A DNA stretch of 64,000 bases, from positions 124,001-188,000 of the forward strand of contig NZ_PVZF01000003.1 in NCBI RefSeq assembly GCF_003002055.1, written 5' to 3'. Source of the DNA: Kineococcus rhizosphaerae (GTDB lineage: Bacteria > Actinomycetota > Actinomycetes > Actinomycetales > Kineococcaceae). This document shows, in pieces, positions 1 to 12,223 of this stretch. Position numbers and translations under genes: made by a program. Each line of letters opens with the position of its first letter. Within the stretch, counting starts at the first letter, position 1. The notes below the pieces were generated by a model. The model was given only the letters and a program-made list of their open reading frames with translations, did no database searches and was not told the origin of the DNA.

Positions 1-300
1 GCCAACGGGGTCGCCGACCGCGTCCGCGTCGAGCGCGACGACGCGGGCAGCCGCATCCCCGACGCGGGTGTCGACCTCGTCCTGCTGAACCCGCCCTTCC
101 ACGTCGGCGGTGCCGTGCACACGGCCATCGCCTCGAAGGTGTTCCGCGCCGCCGCCCGGGTGCTCGCGCCCGGGGGCACCCTGGTGGCGGTGTGGAACTC
201 GCACCTGACCTACCGCCGCGAACTCGAACGCGTCGTCGGGCCGACCCGGCAGGTCGCGCGCACGCCGAAGTTCACGCTCACCGCGAGCACGCGGCGCTGA
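1..300 (+). CDS. Class I SAM-dependent methyltransferase, C-terminal fragment (RsmC/RlmG-like)
   Basis: This is the C-terminal 99 residues of a gene that begins outside the window; the frame is open from base 1 and ends TGA at 298-300. The visible part has an N-P-P-F-H motif (around residue 37), the (N/D)PP(Y/F) signature of N-specific nucleic-acid methyltransferases. A following ARVLAPGG segment is typical of Rossmann-fold methyltransferases. The N-P-P-F-H form with a downstream W-N-S-H-L-x-Y is characteristic of the RsmC/RlmG group, which makes m2G in 16S or 23S rRNA. The SAM-binding half is not visible, so the exact target is inferred. It converges with the reductase gene, with 15 bases between the stops. 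Confidence 0.75.
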   Translation, partial: ANGVADRVRVERDDAGSRIPDAGVDLVLLNPPFHVGGAVHTAIASKVFRAAARVLAPGGTLVAVWNSHLTYRRELERVVGPTRQVARTPKFTLTASTRR

Positions 301-315
301 GGGCGCCCCCGCGCC

Positions 316-1446
316 TCAGGAGTCGATCTCGACGTCCCCCAGGGGCTTGCTGCAGCAGATGAGCACCTTGCCCGCCGCGATCTCGCGCGGGCGGATGCCG
401 CCGTTGTGCTGCATGTCGACGTCCCCGGACAGCAGGACGGTCTTGCACGTCCCGCACATGCCCTGGCTGCAGGAGCTCGGCGGCGAGATCCCCGCCCGGA
501 AGGCGGCGTCGAGGATGAACTCGTCGGGGGCGCACGCGAACGTGCGGCCGGACCTCGCCATCGAGACCGTGAACGTCCCCAGGTCCGTCCCCGCCGGGAC
601 GTGCGCCCCGATCGACCCCACGTCGACGGGCTCGGTGCCGGTGAACGCGGCCTGCGGCAGGGCCTCGAAGGTGAACGTCTCCTCGTGGTGGTGCGCGAGG
701 TCGAACCCGAGCGCGGTGAGGGCGTCCCGGACCGTGGCCGTGTACCCGTCGGGGCCGCAGACGAACACCTCCCGCTCGTGCAGGTCGGGGGCGATCTCCT
801 GCAGCACCTCGCGCGTCAGCCGGCCCTTCCAGCCCCACCACTCCTGACCGGGGCTGTCCCGGCTGCACACCTGCACGACGTTCACGGTCGGGAACTGGGT
901 GGGCAGACCGAGCAGCTCGGGCCGGTAGACGATGTCGGCCGGGCTGTGGGCGGAGTGGACGAAGACCACGTCGACGTCGCTCCCGAGGTCCACGAGCGTG
1001 CGCGTCATCGAGATGAGCGGGGTGATCCCCGATCCCGCCGAGAGGAACAGGTACTTGCGCGCGGGGTGATGGACCATGCTGAACGCCCCCAGCGGTGGGG
1101 CGGCGGCGACCCGGTCCCCCACGGTCAGGTTGTCGTGCAGCCAGTTGGAGACGAGGCCACCGGGTTTGCGCTTGACCGTGATGGCCAGCCGGTGCGGACG
1201 GGTGGGCGGGGACGAGATCGTGTAGGACCGCTCGACGCGCCGGCCGTCGATCTCGAGGTGCAGCGTGATGAACTGCCCCGGGTCGAAGTGGAACACCTGC
1301 GAACCGACCGGTTCGAACCAGAACGTCTTGACGTCGTGGGTGATCTCCCGCACCCCGCCGCAGACGAGTTCGGCGACGTCGGCGTCGTCGCCCCAGACCG
1401 TGATCCCCCCCGGGTGCGGGACGCCCTGCGTCTCGGTGACCGTCAC
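316..1446 (-). CDS. gbcB: Glycine-betaine demethylase reductase component (GbcB-type, FAD/NAD/2Fe-2S)
   Basis: This 376-residue protein passes electrons from NAD(P)H through FAD and a plant-type 2Fe-2S centre to the Rieske oxygenase encoded just upstream. The order is a ferredoxin-reductase FAD domain with R-S-Y-T-I-S-S near residue 75, an NAD-binding domain with G-S-G-I-T-P near 142, and a C-terminal ferredoxin domain with the C-x4-C-x2-C cluster plus a later CC pair. The start chosen is GTG 1446, which overlaps the TGA of the oxygenase gene by four bases (GTGA), indicating translational coupling. Length and architecture match Pseudomonas GbcB and the stachydrine demethylase reductase, so stachydrine or carnitine cannot be excluded as substrate. 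Confidence 0.85.
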   Translation of the reverse strand: MTVTETQGVPHPGGITVWGDDADVAELVCGGVREITHDVKTFWFEPVGSQVFHFDPGQFITLHLEIDGRRVERSYTISSPPTRPHRLAITVKRKPGGLVSNWLHDNLTVGDRVAAAPPLGAFSMVHHPARKYLFLSAGSGITPLISMTRTLVDLGSDVDVVFVHSAHSPADIVYRPELLGLPTQFPTVNVVQVCSRDSPGQEWWGWKGRLTREVLQEIAPDLHEREVFVCGPDGYTATVRDALTALGFDLAHHHEETFTFEALPQAAFTGTEPVDVGSIGAHVPAGTDLGTFTVSMARSGRTFACAPDEFILDAAFRAGISPPSSCSQGMCGTCKTVLLSGDVDMQHNGGIRPREIAAGKVLICCSKPLGDVEIDS

Positions 1447-2711
1447 GCGATCGCCTCGCGCAGCCGGGTCACGTACCAGTTCACGAACGCCTCCACGTCG
1501 TCCTCGACCATCGAGTAGGGCCCCGGCACGTACCCGGGGTCCGAGCACCCCGCCTGCGTCCCGGCCACCAGGGCGCGGTCCTGGTCGTTCGTCGCCCGCC
1601 AGACCGCGGTCAGGGCGTCGAGGTCGTAGTCGACCCCCTCGACCGCGGCCGGGTGCACCAGCCACGTCGTCCGCAACGTGCTCGTGCCCGTGGACGTGGG
1701 CAGCACCGAGAACACCACGGCGTGGTCGGACAGCAGGTGGAACCAGGAGTTGGGCTGCAGGTGCAGCGACAGGTCGCCGAACGCGGCGTCCTGCACCTGC
1801 CCCATGAGCGTGCGGCAGACCGCGCCCCCGTTCGGCGCGAACGACTTCCCCTCCCCGTCCAGGGGCAGGTGGGACAGCTGGAACCCCACGACGCGGGTGT
1901 CGAGCTCGCGGTGGTCGGTCAGCGGGAGCCCGTGCGCGGCCCGGATCTTCTCCAGGGCCTCAGCGGCCTTGACGTAGCGGTCGTACAGGGGTTTGAGGCG
2001 CGGGGTGATGTCCTCGGCCTCGTAGGCGAACAGCGGGAAGTAGGCCGTGATGAGCTCGGGGTGACCGTCGCAGTGGTAGCACTCGCGGTTGTTCTCCATC
2101 ACGAGCTTCCAGTTGCCGGCCTCGGCCAGGTCGTACGTCGCGGCGACCTTGGCCTTGCCCAGCTCGTAGGGACGCAGGTGCGGTTCGAGGACCTCGGCGA
2201 CGGCGTCGAAGTCCTGCGGTGCCTGCTCGGCCAGGCAGATGAAGACGAGCCCGGCCAGGTCGCGCACGTGCACGGGCCGCAGCGAGAAGCAGGTCGTGTC
2301 GAACGTCGCGGGCTGGGACTCGGCGAACCGCAGCCGGCCGTCCACCCCGTACGTCCAGCGGTGGTAGGGGCAGACGATGTTGCCGACCGCCCCCTGGCGC
2401 TCGGGCAGCAGCCGCGACCCCCGGTGCCGGCAGACGTTGTGGAACGCGCGGACCTGCTCGTCGTCGTCGCGGACCACGATGACGGAGTACTCCCCCACGT
2501 CGACCGTGACGTAGTCGCCGGGTTCGGGGATCTCGGCGGCCGCGGCGACGAAGATCCAGTTGCGGGCGAAGATCACGTCGAGGTCGCGCCGGTACACCTC
2601 CTCGGAGGTGTAGAAGGGCGCCTCCAGGCTCTGCCCGGCCACCCGGCCGCGCACGAGGTCGTCGACGACCTCGTGCGCGGCCGGGGCGGGGACGGCGGTC
2701 TGGGCGGTCAT
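1443..2711 (-). CDS. gbcA: Rieske oxygenase, glycine betaine demethylase large subunit (GbcA-type)
   Basis: This 422-residue Rieske non-haem iron oxygenase most likely demethylates glycine betaine to dimethylglycine and formaldehyde. The Rieske ligands are C94-x-H96 and C114-x2-H117. The mononuclear iron region reads N-N-R-E-C-Y-H-C-D-G-H at 207-217, very like GbcA, but with three residues between the two histidines where I expect four. The start ATG 2711 is preceded by GAGGGAGA. It is coupled to the reductase by GTGA and lies 27 bases downstream of a BCCT osmolyte carrier, and a dimethylglycine oxidase is nearby. This context favours glycine betaine over stachydrine, choline or carnitine. 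Family assignment is firm; substrate is inferred. Confidence 0.86.
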   Translation of the reverse strand: MTAQTAVPAPAAHEVVDDLVRGRVAGQSLEAPFYTSEEVYRRDLDVIFARNWIFVAAAAEIPEPGDYVTVDVGEYSVIVVRDDDEQVRAFHNVCRHRGSRLLPERQGAVGNIVCPYHRWTYGVDGRLRFAESQPATFDTTCFSLRPVHVRDLAGLVFICLAEQAPQDFDAVAEVLEPHLRPYELGKAKVAATYDLAEAGNWKLVMENNRECYHCDGHPELITAYFPLFAYEAEDITPRLKPLYDRYVKAAEALEKIRAAHGLPLTDHRELDTRVVGFQLSHLPLDGEGKSFAPNGGAVCRTLMGQVQDAAFGDLSLHLQPNSWFHLLSDHAVVFSVLPTSTGTSTLRTTWLVHPAAVEGVDYDLDALTAVWRATNDQDRALVAGTQAGCSDPGYVPGPYSMVEDDVEAFVNWYVTRLREAIA

Positions 2712-2738
2712 GCTGTTCTCTCCCTCGGTACGGCGGGC

Positions 2739-4316
2739 TCAGTCGGGGACGCGGGCTTCGGCGGGTTCCCGCGCGGCGCCGTTCAGGTGGACGACCGACG
2801 GGCGCGTGAAGAGGCGGTCGCTGCGGACGTCCTTCACGACGGCCACGCACAGGAGCACCATGACCACGAGGAACGGCGTGGCCGCGATGATGGTGACGTT
2901 CTGCAGCGCCTGCAGCCCGCCCGCGGAGAGCAGGACGATCGCCACCGCCCCGGTCAGCGCCCCCCACAGCGCCGTGAGCCAGCGCCGGGGTTCGTCGTCG
3001 CCGTGGCTGGACAGCGACGCCATGACGATGCTCGCCGCGTCGGCCCCGGAGACGAAGAAGATGGCCACCAGCAGGACCACGAGGACCGAGGTCGCCCCCG
3101 CCCACGGGAACTGCTGCAGCAGCGTGAACATCTGGACGTTCTGGTCCGGGCTGGCCAGCACGTCGAGCGCGCCCGTGAGCTGCTCGTGGATGGCCGTCCC
3201 GCCGAAGACGGAGAACCACAGCAGGCTGACGGCGGTCGGGATGAGCATGACCCCGACGACGAACTCGCGGATGGTCCGGCCCCGGGAGATCTTCGCGAGG
3301 AACGCGCCGACGAACGGCGTCCACGAGATCCACCAGGCCCAGTAGAAGATCGTCCACCCGGACAGCCACGACCCGCCGCCGTAGGCCCCCGTGCGCACGG
3401 ACATCTCCGGCAGCTGCGCGAGGTAGTTCCCGGCCGCGTTGGGGATGAGGTCGAGGATGAACACCGTCGGCCCGACGACGAACAGGAACAGCAGCAGGAC
3501 GGCCGCGAGGACCATGTTGGTGTTCGACAGGATCTTGACCCCGCGTTCGATGCCGCTGACGGCGGAGACGACGAAGCAGACGGTCAGGACGACGATGATG
3601 CCGATCTGCCACGCCCGGCCGTTGCCGGCGCCGAACACCTCGGACAGCCCGCCGTTGATCTGGGCCGCGCCGAGCCCCAGGCTCACGGCGGAGCCGAAGA
3701 TGGTGGCGAAGATCGCCAGGACGTCGATCGCCCGGGCGGCGCCGTGGCCGCGCGGTCCGCGCAGCAGCGGCGCGAACGCGGCGGAGAAGCCACCGGTCCG
3801 GCCCTTGCGGTAGCTGGAGTACGCGAGAGCCAGGCCGACGACGGCGTAGATGGCCCACGGGTGCAGGCCCCAGTGGAACATCGCGTAGTTCATGGCCTCC
3901 CCGGCGGCGGCGTCGGTGCCGGGTTCGATGCCCGCCTCGGGCGGGGTCATGAGGTGGGTCACGGGTTCGGTGACGCCGTAGAACATCAGGCCGATGCCCA
4001 TGCCGGCCGAGAACATCATCGCGATCCAGGAGGCGCGCGAGTGCTCGGGCCTCTCGTCGTCGGCGCCGAGGCGGATCCGCCCGACGCGGCTGAAGGCGAG
4101 CAGGAGGGCGAACACGACGAAACCCGTCGCGCCGAGCACGAACGCCCAGCCGAGGTTGGTGGTGATCCAGCTCAGGACCGACCCGGTGCCCGAGGCGAGC
4201 CGCTCGGGGACGGCGACGCCGACCGCGAGCAGCACGGCCACGACGGCCACCGAGACGATCAGGACGGGCCGGTCGAGGGGGAGTCTGCGGTGACGTGTTC
4301 CCGGGTCGAGCGCCAT
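2739..4316 (-). CDS. BCCT-family quaternary ammonium (betaine/choline/carnitine) transporter
   Basis: This 525-residue membrane protein has about 12 hydrophobic segments and the BCCT signature W-A-W-W-I-S-W-T-P-F-V-G in the middle of the chain, followed by R-G-R-T-I-R-E-F. The conserved A-M-N-Y-A-M-F-H-W-G stretch lies around residues 140-150. It imports betaine-like solutes with sodium or protons. The start ATG 4316 has GAGGAG 12 bases upstream. It is first in the minus-strand run with the Rieske oxygenase and its reductase, so it probably supplies glycine betaine as carbon and nitrogen source. No long cytosolic C-terminal osmosensing tail is visible, which also fits a catabolic rather than an osmoprotective role. 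Confidence 0.9.
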   Translation of the reverse strand: MALDPGTRHRRLPLDRPVLIVSVAVVAVLLAVGVAVPERLASGTGSVLSWITTNLGWAFVLGATGFVVFALLLAFSRVGRIRLGADDERPEHSRASWIAMMFSAGMGIGLMFYGVTEPVTHLMTPPEAGIEPGTDAAAGEAMNYAMFHWGLHPWAIYAVVGLALAYSSYRKGRTGGFSAAFAPLLRGPRGHGAARAIDVLAIFATIFGSAVSLGLGAAQINGGLSEVFGAGNGRAWQIGIIVVLTVCFVVSAVSGIERGVKILSNTNMVLAAVLLLFLFVVGPTVFILDLIPNAAGNYLAQLPEMSVRTGAYGGGSWLSGWTIFYWAWWISWTPFVGAFLAKISRGRTIREFVVGVMLIPTAVSLLWFSVFGGTAIHEQLTGALDVLASPDQNVQMFTLLQQFPWAGATSVLVVLLVAIFFVSGADAASIVMASLSSHGDDEPRRWLTALWGALTGAVAIVLLSAGGLQALQNVTIIAATPFLVVMVLLCVAVVKDVRSDRLFTRPSVVHLNGAAREPAEARVPD

Positions 4317-4368
4317 GGGCGGGTCCTCTCCTCAGCGGTGCGCGTGCACCCGTGGGCGGTGGAGTGGA

Positions 4369-4409
4369 GCTGTTGCAGACTACGGCCCACGTTGCGCCAT
4401 GGGCAACAG
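4369..4409. promoter_or_regulatory. Divergent promoter region with TTGC/GCAA inverted repeats
   Basis: The gap between the BCCT gene and the Rieske ferredoxin gene carries TGTTGC at 4371-4376 and GTTGC-N7-GCAAC at 4391-4407, so the outer TGTTGC and the last GCAACA also form an inverted pair. On the minus strand TTGCCC and TAGTCT, 18 bases apart, could be a promoter for the BCCT gene, and the inverted repeats overlap it. A regulator site is likely; which of the IclR or GntR proteins nearby binds it is not known. Confidence 0.4.
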
Positions 4410-4510
4410 GTTCACGTGGATGAAACGGGACCCAACGTCGCCGAAACACGCACGGGCGCAGGGTGGGACGATGGGGCCGACCGTGGAGCCCGAACGAGGA
4501 GGAACTGCCG

Positions 4511-4849
4511 ATGTCGACTGGTCACAGGGTCGTGGTGTGCCCGGCGGCCGCGCTGCCGGCGGGCGAGGTGGTGCGCGTCGACCGCCCCGGGCTGGACGTC
4601 CCCGTCGCCGTCTTCAACGTCGACGGCGACCTGTTCGCCATCGACGACACGTGCACGCACGCCGACGAGTCCCTCGCGGAGGGCTGGGTGGAGGACTGCG
4701 CCGTCGAGTGCCCCCGGCACGCCTCGGCGTTCGACCTGCGCACGGGTGTCCCGTCGAGCCCGCCGGCCATCACGCCCGTGCGGACCCACCTCGTCGAGGT
4801 CGTCGACGGTGAGGTCGTCGTCGAGGTGGGGACCCCGCGCCCCGCCTGA
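4511..4849 (+). CDS. Rieske-type 2Fe-2S ferredoxin
   Basis: This 112-residue soluble Rieske ferredoxin resembles NirD or biphenyl-dioxygenase ferredoxins. The cluster ligands appear as C-T-H near residue 47 and C-P-R-H near residue 65, and the protein ends about 25 residues after the domain with no fusion. The start ATG 4511 is preceded by AGGAGG with good spacing; an in-frame upstream start at 4463 lacks such a site. It is divergent from the betaine uptake and demethylation genes, so it may serve the Rieske oxygenase as an additional electron carrier even though the GbcB-type reductase already has its own ferredoxin domain. This partnership is inferred from position only. Confidence 0.85.
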   Translation: MSTGHRVVVCPAAALPAGEVVRVDRPGLDVPVAVFNVDGDLFAIDDTCTHADESLAEGWVEDCAVECPRHASAFDLRTGVPSSPPAITPVRTHLVEVVDGEVVVEVGTPRPA

Positions 4850-4850
4850 C

Positions 4851-4913
4851 CGCGCGAAGCACACCTCGGACCCCGCCGGGCGACGGTTCCGGGTCCGAGG
4901 TGTGCGTCGCGCG
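4851..4913. repeat. Intergenic palindrome of the AGGTGTGC family
   Basis: Arms 4851-4873 and 4891-4913 are inverted copies of each other with a single mismatch over 23 bases and a 17-base loop. The core is GCACACCTCGGACCC against GGGTCCGAGGTGTGC. It begins just past the stop of the ferredoxin gene. Related palindromes occur near 26.3, 47.3 and 48.4 kb. No T-run follows, so it is not a classical terminator, although the hairpin could still end transcription or protect RNA ends. Confidence 0.6.
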
Positions 4914-4930
4914 GCAGCCGTCGACGGTCC

Positions 4931-4967
4931 CCGACCCGAAGCGCTGGGAGGAGCTCAGCGGAAGACC
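4931..4967. repeat. 37-bp direct repeat, copy 1 (copy 2 at the purU 3' end)
   Basis: Bases 4931-4967 are identical to 5051-5087 and lie exactly 120 bases away. Copy 2 spans the purU stop codon and its last codons, so copy 1 looks like a small tandem duplication of the end of purU with its downstream flank. Between the copies, 5011-5034 contains a 22-base stretch shared with the spacer element at 28.1 kb. Confidence 0.7.
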
Positions 4968-5074
4968 CAGCTGAGCGACGACCAGCGCGTCGGGGTCCGC
5001 GGGTGACCGACACGCCGACGGAGTCGCTGCGTGGCGGGCGTCCGCGGGCTCCGACCCGAAGCGCTGGGAGGAGC

Positions 5075-8803
<3,729 letters not shown>

Positions 8804-8835
8804 GCGGGGACGCTAGACGACGACGCCGGACCACG

Positions 8836-9615
8836 TCAGGGCGTGACGCGCCACCCCAGGGCCGCCGAGGCCCGCTCGGCCGCCGCCACGACCGCGGGGG
8901 CGACCTCCAGCAGGCGCTCGGCCGACAGGCGGTAGGCGGGCCCGGAGACGCTGAGGGCCGCCACCACGGACCCGTCCGGTCCCCGCACCGGGGCCGCGAC
9001 CGCGTTGAGGCCGACCTCCAGCTCCTCCGCGGTCGTCGCGAACCCGTCGACGGCGATCTTGTCGAGCGCCTCCTCCAGGTCGCGGCGGCGCGTGAGGGTC
9101 GCGTCCGTGAACCGGCGCAACCGCCCGGCCAGGCCCCGGGCCCGCACCGGGGCGGAGAAGGCCATGAGCACCTTGCCGCTGGAGGTGGCGTGCAGGGGCG
9201 TGCGCTCGCCGATCCAGTTGTGCGTCACGACCGACGAGGCGCCCCGCACCTGGTCGACGTTGAGGGCCGCGTCACCGTCGGCGAGCGCCACGTTCACCGT
9301 CTCCCCCGTCTGCGCGGCGAGGTCCTCGCAGGCCGGCCGGGCGCGCCGGGTGACGTCGAGCTGGTCGGCGACGGCTCCGGCGAGGCGCACGACGGCCATG
9401 CCCAGGCGGTACTTGCCGCGGTCGCCGACCTGTTCGACCAGACCCCGGTTCTCCAGGGCGGCCACGAGCCGGAAGGCCGTGGACTTGTGGACGTCGAGCC
9501 GCTGGGCGATCTCGGTGACCCCCGTCTCGCCGAGCTCGGCGAGCACCTCGAGGATCGTGATGGCCCGGTCGACGGACTGCACCGGTGAGGTCCGCGTCCC
9601 GGGGGTCTCGCTCAT
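8836..9615 (-). CDS. IclR-family transcriptional regulator
   Basis: This 259-residue protein has an N-terminal winged helix (V-T-E-I-A-Q-R-L-D-V-H-K-S-T-A-F-R recognition region near 35-52) and a C-terminal IclR effector domain containing T-P-L-H-A-T-S-S-G-K-V-L-M-A-F. IclR proteins control catabolic operons in response to small carboxylates or aromatic ligands. It is divergent from a GntR gene with an 82-base gap. Its position beside the betaine, dimethylglycine and purU genes makes that block a likely target. The start ATG 9615 follows a short GC-rich gap; no strong ribosome site is obvious. The ligand is unknown. Confidence 0.92.
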   Translation of the reverse strand: MSETPGTRTSPVQSVDRAITILEVLAELGETGVTEIAQRLDVHKSTAFRLVAALENRGLVEQVGDRGKYRLGMAVVRLAGAVADQLDVTRRARPACEDLAAQTGETVNVALADGDAALNVDQVRGASSVVTHNWIGERTPLHATSSGKVLMAFSAPVRARGLAGRLRRFTDATLTRRRDLEEALDKIAVDGFATTAEELEVGLNAVAAPVRGPDGSVVAALSVSGPAYRLSAERLLEVAPAVVAAAERASAALGWRVTP

Positions 9616-9664
9616 GGGGTCATCGTCTCAAACGGGACCCCGCCCCACCCGCCACTGGACGGGT

Positions 9665-9678
9665 ACTGGTGTACCAGT
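9665..9678. promoter_or_regulatory. ACTGGT-N2-ACCAGT operator upstream of the GntR gene
   Basis: A perfect inverted repeat with six-base arms lies 20 bases before the GTG start at 9698. TAGGAT at 9686-9691 is a plausible -10 element ending six bases before the GTG, so the transcript may be leaderless and the palindrome would occupy the -35/spacer region. The arrangement suggests autorepression by the GntR protein. Confidence 0.5.
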
Positions 9679-9697
9679 TCGCGCGTAGGATGCCCGC

Positions 9698-10360
9698 GTG
9701 AGTGCCGAAACGGTCCCCGACGCCCCCGCCTCGCTGGCCGACCTGGCCTACGAACGGCTGCGGGACAGGCTGGTCGTGCTCGACATCCGGCCCGGCGCCC
9801 CCCTGAACGACGACGCCCTCGCCAAGGAGTTCGGCGTCGGCCGGACCCCCGTCCGGGAGGCGCTCAAACGCCTCGAGGCCGACCGGCTCGTCGTCGCCTA
9901 CCCCCGGCGCGGGACGTTCGCGACGACCGTCGACATGACCGACCTCGGCCACATCTCCGAGGTGCGCCGGGCCCTGGAACCGGTCGCGGCCGCCGACGCC
10001 GCGCGGCGCAGCGGCCCGGCGGCGCGGGCCGAGATGCGGGCGCTGGCCCGCACCGTGGCCGAGCTGGGCGACTCCCCGCGACTGACGCAGCGCGAGCTCA
10101 TGGAGCACGACGTCGAGGTCCACCGCAGCATCTACCGCAACTCCCAGAACCCCTACCTGCAGGACGTCCTCGTCCGTCACGACAACCTCGCGACGCGCAT
10201 CTGGTGCCTGGTCCTGGACCGGTTGCCGACCTTCGCCGGCCACGTCGGGGAGCACGTGGACCTGCTCGAGGCCATCGTCGCCGGGGACGCCGACCGGGCC
10301 GCGGAGCTGGCCCTGGCCCACGTCACGGGCTTCGAGGAGACGGTCCGCGCCGTCCTCTGA
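9698..10360 (+). CDS. GntR-family transcriptional regulator, FCD subfamily
   Basis: This 220-residue regulator has an N-terminal GntR winged helix with the E-F-G-V-G-R-T-P-V-R-E-A-L-K-R-L recognition segment and an all-helical FCD ligand domain. Two histidines in the FCD domain (H-D-V-E-V-H-R around residue 140 and H-V-G-E-H-V near 185) are candidate metal ligands, as usual in the subfamily. The start GTG 9698 appears leaderless. FCD regulators usually sense small organic acids and repress transport or catabolic genes. The neighbouring methyl-amine genes and the palindrome at 9665 are candidate targets. The effector is unknown. Confidence 0.92.
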   Translation: MSAETVPDAPASLADLAYERLRDRLVVLDIRPGAPLNDDALAKEFGVGRTPVREALKRLEADRLVVAYPRRGTFATTVDMTDLGHISEVRRALEPVAAADAARRSGPAARAEMRALARTVAELGDSPRLTQRELMEHDVEVHRSIYRNSQNPYLQDVLVRHDNLATRIWCLVLDRLPTFAGHVGEHVDLLEAIVAGDADRAAELALAHVTGFEETVRAVL

Positions 10361-10445
10361 GCACGACCCGCACCCGCCAGGTGCACAGGGAAGTCACACG
10401 CGGGTGCGCACATTGTTCGCCGGTACCGGGTCCGGATGCGCCAAG

Positions 10446-10922
10446 ATGTCGTCCGTGCGCCGTCTCGACTCCATCGATGCCCGGATCCTCCTCGCGCTCG
10501 ACGAGGACCCGCGAGCCACCGTGCTGGGCCTGTCGCGCGAGCTCGGCCTGGCCCGCGGGACGGTCCAGGCCCACCTCGAACGGCTCGAGTCCGACGGGGT
10601 GCTGCACCGCTTCTCCCGGCGCCTGGCCCCCGCGGCCCTGGGGTTCTCGGTCTCGGCGTTCGTCATGATCGAGATCCACCAGGGCCAGCAGGACGACACC
10701 CTGCACCGGCTGCGCGAGACGCCCGAGGTGCTGGAGGTCCACGGGATCACCGGCGACGGGGACCTCATGTGCCGGGTCGTGGCGCGCGACGCCGACGACC
10801 TGTACCGCGTGGGCCAGGGCCTGCTGTCGATCCCGGGAGTGGTCCGCACGCGCACCTCCCTGGCCATGCGCGAGCTCGTCCCCTACCGCGTCGACCCGCT
10901 GCTGACCGAGCTCGCCGACTGA
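10446..10922 (+). CDS. Lrp/AsnC-family transcriptional regulator
   Basis: This protein of about 158 residues has an N-terminal AsnC-type HTH (D-A-R-I-L-L-A-L-D-E-D-P-R-A-T, then G-L-S-R-E-L-G-L-A-R-G-T-V-Q) and a C-terminal RAM/AsnC ligand domain (V-L-E-V-H-G-I-T-G-D-G-D-L near 95). Such proteins respond to amino acids and form octamers. The start is set at ATG 10446; GTG 10455 and ATG 10404 are in-frame alternatives, and the N-terminal consensus fits 10446 or 10455 best. It lies upstream of aroC in the same direction with a 66-base gap, so it may act on amino-acid metabolism. Targets are unknown. Confidence 0.9.
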   Translation: MSSVRRLDSIDARILLALDEDPRATVLGLSRELGLARGTVQAHLERLESDGVLHRFSRRLAPAALGFSVSAFVMIEIHQGQQDDTLHRLRETPEVLEVHGITGDGDLMCRVVARDADDLYRVGQGLLSIPGVVRTRTSLAMRELVPYRVDPLLTELAD

Positions 10923-10988
10923 CGCACCGCGCGACCGGGGCACGACCGGGGCACGGACGAGGGCCCCCGGTGCGGCAGAATCGGGGGC

Positions 10989-12221
10989 GTGTTGCGCTGG
11001 CTGACCTCAGGTGAATCGCACGGCCCCGCCCTGGCGGGCATCCTCGAAGGCCTGCCCGCGGGCGTCGAGATCGACAGCGCGCAGATCCGCCGGGCCCTGG
11101 CCCGCCGTCGCCTCGGGCACGGCCGCGGGGCCCGCATGAACTTCGAGCAGGACGAGCTGGAGGTCATCGGCGGGGTCCGCCACGGCCTCACCCAGGGCGG
11201 CCCGATCGCGCTGCGCATCGGCAACACCGAGTGGCCGCGCTGGTCGGAGGTCATGGCCGCCGACCCGGCCGACGCCGACGGCCGCCGCTACGACGAACCC
11301 GGCCGCATCCCGGCCCGGGGCCGCTCCGCTCCCCTGACCCGTCCCCGTCCCGGGCACGCCGACCTGACGGGCATGCAGAAGTACGGCTTCACCGACGCCC
11401 GCCCCGTCCTCGAACGCGCCTCGGCGCGCGAGACGGCGACCCGCGTGGCGCTCGGCGAGGTCGCCCGCGCCTTCCTGGCCCAGACCGTCGGCGCCGAGGT
11501 CGTCTCCCACGTCGTCTCGATCGGGACCCAGGCCGTCGCCGAGGGCACCGTCCCCGCCCGCGGGTCGCTGGCCGCCGTCGACGCCGACCCGGTGCGCTGC
11601 GCCGACCCCGAGGCCAGCGCACGGATGGTCGCCGAGATCGACCGGGCCCACACCGAGGGCGACACCCTCGGCGGGGTCGTCGAGGTCGTCGTCCACGACC
11701 TGCCGCCGGGGCTCGGCTCGTACGTGCACTGGGACCGCAAGCTCGACGCCCGCCTCGCCGCGGTGCTCATGGGCATCCAGGCCATCAAGGGCGTCGAGGT
11801 CGGCGACGGTTTCGAGACCGCCCGGCGCCGGGGTTCGGCCGCCCACGACGAGATCGAGCGCGTCGAGGACGGCACGGGTGGTTTCACGGTCCGCCGCCGC
11901 ACCGACCGCGCCGGCGGGATCGAGGGCGGCATGACGAACGGCGAGGTGCTGCGCGTGCGGGCCGCGATGAAACCCATCTCCACCGTGCCGCGCGCCCTCG
12001 ACACGATCGACACCGCCTCCGGGGACGCGGCCCAGGCGATCGCCCAGCGCTCGGACGTGTGCGCGGTCCCCGCGGCCGGTGTCGTCGCCGAGGCCATGGT
12101 CGCGCTCGTGCTCGCCGACGCCGTCGTGGAGAAGTTCGGCGGCGACAACGTCGAGCAGGTCCGCGCGAACGTGCGGAACTACCTGGACAACCTCGCCGTC
12201 AAGGTCGCCGAGACCGCCTGA
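10989..12221 (+). CDS. aroC: Chorismate synthase
   Basis: This 410-residue enzyme converts 5-enolpyruvylshikimate-3-phosphate to chorismate with reduced FMN, the last step of the common aromatic pathway. The first signature G-E-S-H-G-P-A-L is at residues 8-15. The second (R-x-S-A-R-E-T-A-type, here [10 protein letters not shown]) is near 140, and the third lies near 335 (R-S-D-V-C-A-V-P). The start GTG 10989 has CAGAAT seven bases upstream, which suggests a leaderless mRNA. In many actinobacteria aroK and aroB follow directly; here the gene stands alone and converges with a tetR gene only two bases from its stop. Confidence 0.97.
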   Translation: MLRWLTSGESHGPALAGILEGLPAGVEIDSAQIRRALARRRLGHGRGARMNFEQDELEVIGGVRHGLTQGGPIALRIGNTEWPRWSEVMAADPADADGRRYDEPGRIPARGRSAPLTRPRPGHADLTGMQKYGFTDARPVLERASARETATRVALGEVARAFLAQTVGAEVVSHVVSIGTQAVAEGTVPARGSLAAVDADPVRCADPEASARMVAEIDRAHTEGDTLGGVVEVVVHDLPPGLGSYVHWDRKLDARLAAVLMGIQAIKGVEVGDGFETARRRGSAAHDEIERVEDGTGGFTVRRRTDRAGGIEGGMTNGEVLRVRAAMKPISTVPRALDTIDTASGDAAQAIAQRSDVCAVPAAGVVAEAMVALVLADAVVEKFGGDNVEQVRANVRNYLDNLAVKVAETA

Positions 12222-12223
12222 GG

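Noticed and set aside
1653-5006. 1117-codon plus-strand frame opposite the betaine genes
   Set aside because: It is a GC-driven antisense shadow: repetitive Arg/Asp/Gly-rich translation, no domains, and it covers four well-supported genes on the other strand or in other frames.
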